Of a stretch of 26,594 nucleotides of DNA, positions 24,701 to 26,594 are shown piece after piece. Position 1 is the first letter of the stretch. Each line of letters begins with the position of its first letter. Origin of the DNA: CAZUZD01 sp964624465 (GTDB lineage: Bacteria; Planctomycetota; Planctomycetia; Isosphaerales; Isosphaeraceae); assembly GCA_964624465.1 (NCBI GenBank), contig CAZUZD010000045.1, positions 1 to 26,594 of the forward strand. The letters are read 5' to 3'. The notes beneath the pieces were generated by a model, which was given only the letters and a program-made list of their open reading frames with translations, searched no databases and was not told the DNA's origin. The position numbers were made by a program, and so were the translations under genes.

Positions 24701-26594
24701 GCGGCGGCCCGCCGGCCGTCGGATCCATCGGTTGTGATGGCGGCTCCGCCGCTGGCCGACCTCGCTGCCGGCGACTTCAACGGTGACGGCATCACCGACC
24801 TGGCCCGGTTCGCGCAGGACCACACCCTGGCGATCGACCTCGGCCCGGCGTTCACGTCCCGCTTCGTGTCGGCTCCCGCGCCGGCCCCGGCCTCGCGGCT
24901 GGTCGTGAGTCGCCTGTTCGGCGGCGCCAGCAGCACCATCACCTATGTCGGAACAGCCGACGCGACGCACGCCACGGTGGTGGTGGCCGCGCTCCTCAAC
25001 GGCACGACGACGGTCCGCCCGTCGGCCCCGTTCGCCACGCCGGGCGGGTTCGCTGCGGCCATGCCGGTCTCGCTCCGCGAGGGCGGCAGCCTGGTGCAGG
25101 ACGTCCTGGTGAGCGACGCCGGCGGGCTGACGCTGTTCACGAACCCGACCGCGCAGTTCGGTCCGACCTTTGCCCTGGTGGAGGGCACCCGGTTCGGATC
25201 CTCGACGGCCGTCGCCTCCGACGCGTCGGTCGTGACGAACCCTTCGAACCCCCCGACCGCGTCGACGTCCGGCCCCGCGCCCTCGTTCGATCCCACGACG
25301 ACGGTCCTGATCGACACCACCGGCCTGACTGTTACGGGCGATGGCGATAACGACCCGCACGCCCTCTTCGGTCAGCCCTTCCGGGCGCGGGCGAACGACG
25401 GCGTCGCGGAATTCATCGTGCCGGGCGACCTGAGCATCCCCGCGGTGCGGATCGTCGTGGTCGGCACAGCGGCGTTCCGGCTCGTCGTCGGAGGCGATGT
25501 AGCCGTGGCGGAGGGGACCGTCCTCGACGCGTCGGCCGGCAACTCCGAACCGATCCTCGCTGACCCGGGTTTCGAGCAGCCGGTGGTCGGTGCAGGCCAG
25601 TTCGTTTACAGCCCAGGTGGCTCGAGCTGGACGTTCGGGAACGACAGCCGCGCCGGCATCTCGGGCAACGGCAGTGGGTTCACCGCGGGCAACGCGCCGG
25701 CCCCGGAAGGCGTCCAGGTCGGCATCCTCCAGCAGAAGGGCACGATCACGCAGCAGCTCACCGGCCTGCCTGCCGGCACCTACCAGGTCCGCTTCCTGGC
25801 GGCCCAGCGGGGCAACAACGGGGGCTCCCACCAGGACTTCCAGGTCGTGATCGACGCCGGTACGGGCCAGGAGCAGATCGTCGCGACCGTGGTCCCAGTC
25901 AGCACCTCATACCAGACGTTTGTCACCTCCGCGTTCACGGTGGTGGCCGGCACGCACACGATCACCTTCCGGGGGCTCGACAGCGCCGGGGGCGACAACA
26001 CCGCCTTCCTGGACGCCGTCACCCTGATCCGGCCAACCCCCGGAGGCGGTGCGGGTGCGATGGGCCTGAGCGGAGGGTCGGGAGGCGTGGGCGGTGGCGG
26101 CGGCAGCGGCGGTGCCCCGGGCGGTGGCGGCGGCGGCTCCGGGAACGGATTTCAGAGCGGCGGCGGCGGCGGCAACGGTCTCGCCGGCGGTAACGGCCAG
26201 CCGGGCACCGACGGCGGCCCCGGGACTGGCGGACTGAGCGGCTCGGCCGCCCTGAACAACGCGCAGGGGGGTGGCAGCGGCGGGGGTGCGGGGCAGGTCG
26301 GAAGCCACGGCGGTCCGACCTCGAACTCGCAGGTCGGTACGGCCGGCGGCGGTGGAATCTGGGGCCTGAACAGTTCACTGTGGGCCGGCGGCGGCGGCGG
26401 CCCGGCCCCCGCTGCGCCAGGCGGCCAGAGCGGCCAGCCGGGCCAGGCCGGCCGAGCAGGCACGGGTGGCACCAACCTCGTCACCGACCTTGTGCTCAGC
26501 GGCGGTGGGGGTGGTGGCGCTGGTGGTGGCGGCGGTGGCGGCGGGGCCGGCGGCGGTGGACCCGGCGGTGGCGGTGGCGGCGGTGGCGGCGGTG
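18785..26594 (+). CDS. Giant secreted/surface multidomain protein, LEPR-XLL type (3' end outside window)
   Basis: From ATG 18785 the frame is open to the window edge, about 2,603 codons with no stop. The start is Arg-rich, followed by LVLEELERRVVLDG (about residues 19-32), a variant of the planctomycete LEPR-XLL leader of large exported proteins. Residues 40-1500 are mostly beta-rich Gly/Asp/Thr/Val sequence without a family I can name, with three copies of a TYYV module (about 299-369, 955-1023 and 1386-1456). Residues about 1532-1820 hold three SdrD B-like domains with calcium-type loops (DDDQNGRFDSTDP, DVNGNGVQDVGEPGLPG, DLNANGIHDPGEPGLPG). Residues about 1890-2130 look like FG-GAP/integrin-like repeats (DVNGDHLIDMV, DFNGDGITDLA). 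Residues 2260-2417 form a jelly-roll-like domain (DPGFEQP, then GLPAGTYQVRFLAAQRGN). From 2418 on it is glycine-rich. Likely roles are adhesion or cell-surface structure; this is inferred from domain types. Confidence 0.88.
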   Translation, partial: MSRRPALAPRRRSRQLRRLVLEELERRVVLDGPGGAAVVSAFVAPAVSGSDWITTFSQPRPDYTNPKLAHKLGNLLFVSADPWTASPDGKSFVFGQTADDWTAIGLETPGRPFKPQLLARGVVTVTPDPGQADPFGWSVGLYVIRNDTTGGGDTIKGAYQLVSGAGTIFADSLAGVPGSEADPAGASFVAAAPIGMVAEGTGSGLTAAFTPNAMTLTDEAPVSRSLLTFQGTQSVAYRGTGFRFGLGGSLGNAGKALTIDETGSLSLLDHVTNTDSVTVTVGLGGDRQFSVESFEEVLFTYVRTRTPHNLAVGDAFTFEGLVNPKNVQNGVTYYVWNVPNDQEFEFSTKPDGVPVGGATADAGTGSVVAAGKIQLGPLAVSGDAQVTLAFKGGAPGSLPDPKHGWDIQIRGQVDGVFAAGDAVSGTFQVLLGSSDGTVPGFEISQDSAGVVTIPNWAFVLGGDIKVGKGDSPFVDVTVANLAVAHVVDPATKVGTLKVSGDAALAVAGWNTSFDAKLGDGTTHDGLVLTDDGQGHYRVASFWALVGVNRDTGTRPADNVTFADTLKLHDFSLTLQGAFLADGTLQQVNVTGNASLAVGDQTPDPNGRWSAGVSLVGVQLSQGGVIVTEHGLTFPDVTDVRLTASGTFQIGPLQLAAQNLVLRYHGEGANNPENHFLIGGTITLPQLKGVSVTLGEGGDGDGLKVFTTTGHWELDGFKLVIPEIIAGPIELDDVTIGFWEKSLQDWNLLVGGTLVVLKEGSFQGTRITVKLDLGEHDGTFIVQGFAVDLRGLDPGIPILDTGGFITDIGLDAENLDKSNVSIDAVIGAAFGESVQVGGNSYALVQVTAEGKYAPGDIDITGSMILAGGLASGSASLDANYAIGRYQLDVDVKFYADFLDGHIRALVTPSKVDALATLNMNVPDFVPVIGGYNLGQVGAALELTTERPTIAIIQAGLVTTADRQYLRIGDPFKFTYLAAPDPAGFDTTQLYYVTSVNDAGTQFSFSASPGGVTVGGLNASGGQINPGPQVVAGWAKFLLWEIGVEYDFLAGKFSVLGADAIQQLVNDTPAKVDQQDYTVNSTFTPPAPGATALRQDLSTASSGTFQFAITGSDSTTALYATVNGETKVVWNGRSTDGSVVDVGGVRFSYAGSLSRPGNVILQASPVPGGGGFDPYQPLPLQPVTFTLTSDTPQPDRSNDPDDPKQGWHATFASPPPAVQGLSVLTAPTDALGRPLSAADPNQVTLSFQYRTTDPKATLFNFFYDFDQTGADGRRFLTVRASDLPTATVADAQGFRSATVTFDLNGLPDFPVYPYIVVTDGVHSPTTPLYASRSVLPQPQLIAQIDVDNPSSVPAVSANDLPNWLITAAPVTRSLVTSVAAASTTDPTSVVTTAAPHNLATNQAFVFQQLAGATAGLVDGVTYYVRTVPSPTTFTFTTAPSQPAVSGQTAAGAVAFVVDTAAKPISLLTDANGHANFYQLPLDAWYRVKVWEKQPGFVPVDTPLQQAGDDGSLTTFIYLTQDNKNQVFTYEKSGLIQGRVLRDLGATGTRTLADPGIAGVTVYLDDDQNGRFDSTDPHVVTGADGVFRFLHTFPTPASGYDTTVRYELPDGLSVSGTQTYAISIDPGNPWSVNDNFLLIRPVTLSGVVYVDVNGNGVQDVGEPGLPGQLVTISGAGSAVAKTDAQGYWATQFDAPGVSQIAVQLASGARLTNATTAYSIDTTQRTDFGGLSFGLQGVAPPAGTGLSGVLFSDLNANGIHDPGEPGLPGYTVELTGVGGRQATASGSLSAPGEFHFDSAADFSFLRTLLPGNATGTTPLDGPAQFVPAPDLGTLGVAPGASASIRVGALQGDPTLADVAVFTGDRVILRLAHADGSATVSTLSTGLAPAATPGSNVLILADVNGDHLIDMVAAARGGVVVLLSDGFGRFKPAVPVLASPLAGQDALLAVDLAASPPIFYAAAASKAGTNVFSFTWDAAARRPSDPSVVMAAPPLADLAAGDFNGDGITDLARFAQDHTLAIDLGPAFTSRFVSAPAPAPASRLVVSRLFGGASSTITYVGTADATHATVVVAALLNGTTTVRPSAPFATPGGFAAAMPVSLREGGSLVQDVLVSDAGGLTLFTNPTAQFGPTFALVEGTRFGSSTAVASDASVVTNPSNPPTASTSGPAPSFDPTTTVLIDTTGLTVTGDGDNDPHALFGQPFRARANDGVAEFIVPGDLSIPAVRIVVVGTAAFRLVVGGDVAVAEGTVLDASAGNSEPILADPGFEQPVVGAGQFVYSPGGSSWTFGNDSRAGISGNGSGFTAGNAPAPEGVQVGILQQKGTITQQLTGLPAGTYQVRFLAAQRGNNGGSHQDFQVVIDAGTGQEQIVATVVPVSTSYQTFVTSAFTVVAGTHTITFRGLDSAGGDNTAFLDAVTLIRPTPGGGAGAMGLSGGSGGVGGGGGSGGAPGGGGGGSGNGFQSGGGGGNGLAGGNGQPGTDGGPGTGGLSGSAALNNAQGGGSGGGAGQVGSHGGPTSNSQVGTAGGGGIWGLNSSLWAGGGGGPAPAAPGGQSGQPGQAGRAGTGGTNLVTDLVLSGGGGGGAGGGGGGGGAGGGGPGGGGGGGGGG
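19679..19890 (+). repeat. TYYV module, copy 1
   Basis: Coded segment with TPHNLAVGDAFTFEGL, NGVTYYVWNVPNDQEFEFST and a G-rich end. It shares the order T-x-HNL-x2-G-x-AF-x-F ... G-x-TYYV ... F-x-F with two later copies in the same protein. Confidence 0.65.
21647..21850 (+). repeat. TYYV module, copy 2 (diverged)
   Basis: Coded segment with YLRIGDPFKFTYL, TTQLYYVTSVNDAGTQFSFS and ASPGGVTVGG. The HNL part is lost but spacing and the YYV ... F-x-F core are kept. Confidence 0.55.
22940..23153 (+). repeat. TYYV module, copy 3
   Basis: Coded segment with APHNLATNQAFVFQQL, VDGVTYYVRTVPSPTTFTF and a Pro/Gly-rich end. It is closest to copy 1, though about 3 kb away. Confidence 0.65.
23378..24240 (+). 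repeat. Three SdrD B-like domains in tandem
   Basis: Three consecutive coded units, starting near 23378, 23699 and 24002, each with an acidic Asn/Gly loop followed (in copies 2 and 3) by EPGLPG and a beta-sandwich core. This is the layout of Sdr/CNA B-type domains, which stiffen surface proteins and bind calcium. Copies 2 and 3 share the D-x-N-x-NG-x2-D-x2-EPGLPG pattern; copy 1 is less regular. Confidence 0.7.
26036..26594 (+). repeat. Glycine-rich low-complexity tail, running out of the window
   Basis: About 186 codons dominated by GGN. The last 90 bases are almost a pure run of GGC/GGT triplets. The coded protein is mostly Gly with Ser, Pro, Ala, Asn and Gln. Short non-Gly islands (LNSSLWAGG, TNLVTDLVLSGG) interrupt it. 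The sequence is prone to slippage and to assembly errors. Confidence 0.85.

Noticed and set aside
20714..25831. 1,705-codon open frame on the minus strand
   Set aside because: It is antisense to the giant plus-strand frame, is Arg/Glu/Gly/Asp/Val-rich with no domain, and is explained by GC-biased codons of the real gene.
26500..26594. CRISPR-like or tandem-repeat array
   Set aside because: It is a GGN codon run with no spacers, in frame with the giant gene.

Overview
The window looks like chromosome from a high-GC planctomycete, probably near the Isosphaeraceae. This is inferred, not tested. The reasons are a giant surface protein with a LEPR-XLL-like leader, the remains of an ECF sigma factor/Ser-Thr kinase pair of the planctomycete kind, and codon third positions that are almost all G or C. 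The strong GC bias also produces long antisense shadow ORFs, which are left out.

Layout. (1) 1-117 is the C-terminal end of a bacterial sugar transferase. A hairpin at 177-212 separates it from the convergent nitrate operon. (2) 256-9441, minus strand, is a compact five-gene nitrate assimilation operon. In transcription order it holds a fused DmsB/DmsC-like Fe-S and membrane-anchor subunit, a molybdopterin nitrate reductase, a fused NirB-NirD nitrite reductase, a NarK-type MFS transporter and uroporphyrinogen-III synthase. Three of the four junctions are 4-nt start/stop overlaps. (3) 9724-11806, minus strand, is a sensor kinase with a NarX/PilJ-type P-box in its sensor region, plus a FixJ-like response regulator. 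It lies just upstream of the nitrate operon, and a 22-bp dyad sits in the gap between them. (4) 11.9-12.5 kb holds degraded pieces of an ECF sigma factor and a Ser/Thr kinase. (5) 12829-18070, plus strand, is a heavy-metal efflux cluster: a small Cys-rich exported protein, a CusB/CzcB adaptor with three Cys/His modules at its N-terminus, and a CusA/CzcA RND pump gene broken by one in-frame TAG. (6) 18071-18784 is mostly non-coding and contains an AT-rich island. (7) From 18785 to the window edge one plus-strand frame stays open for about 2,603 codons. It encodes a giant secreted beta-rich protein with SdrD B-like domains, integrin-like (FG-GAP-type) stretches, three dispersed copies of a TYYV module and a glycine-rich tail.

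How the parts work together. Nitrate would enter through NarK and be reduced in the cytoplasm by the molybdoenzyme. The membrane anchor suggests that electrons come from quinol rather than from ferredoxin or NADH. The NirBD fusion would then reduce nitrite to ammonium, using siroheme whose precursor depends on HemD. The kinase/regulator pair is a good candidate for nitrate-responsive control of the operon. The efflux cluster is probably unable to work as a full RND pump unless the TAG is a sequencing error or is suppressed.
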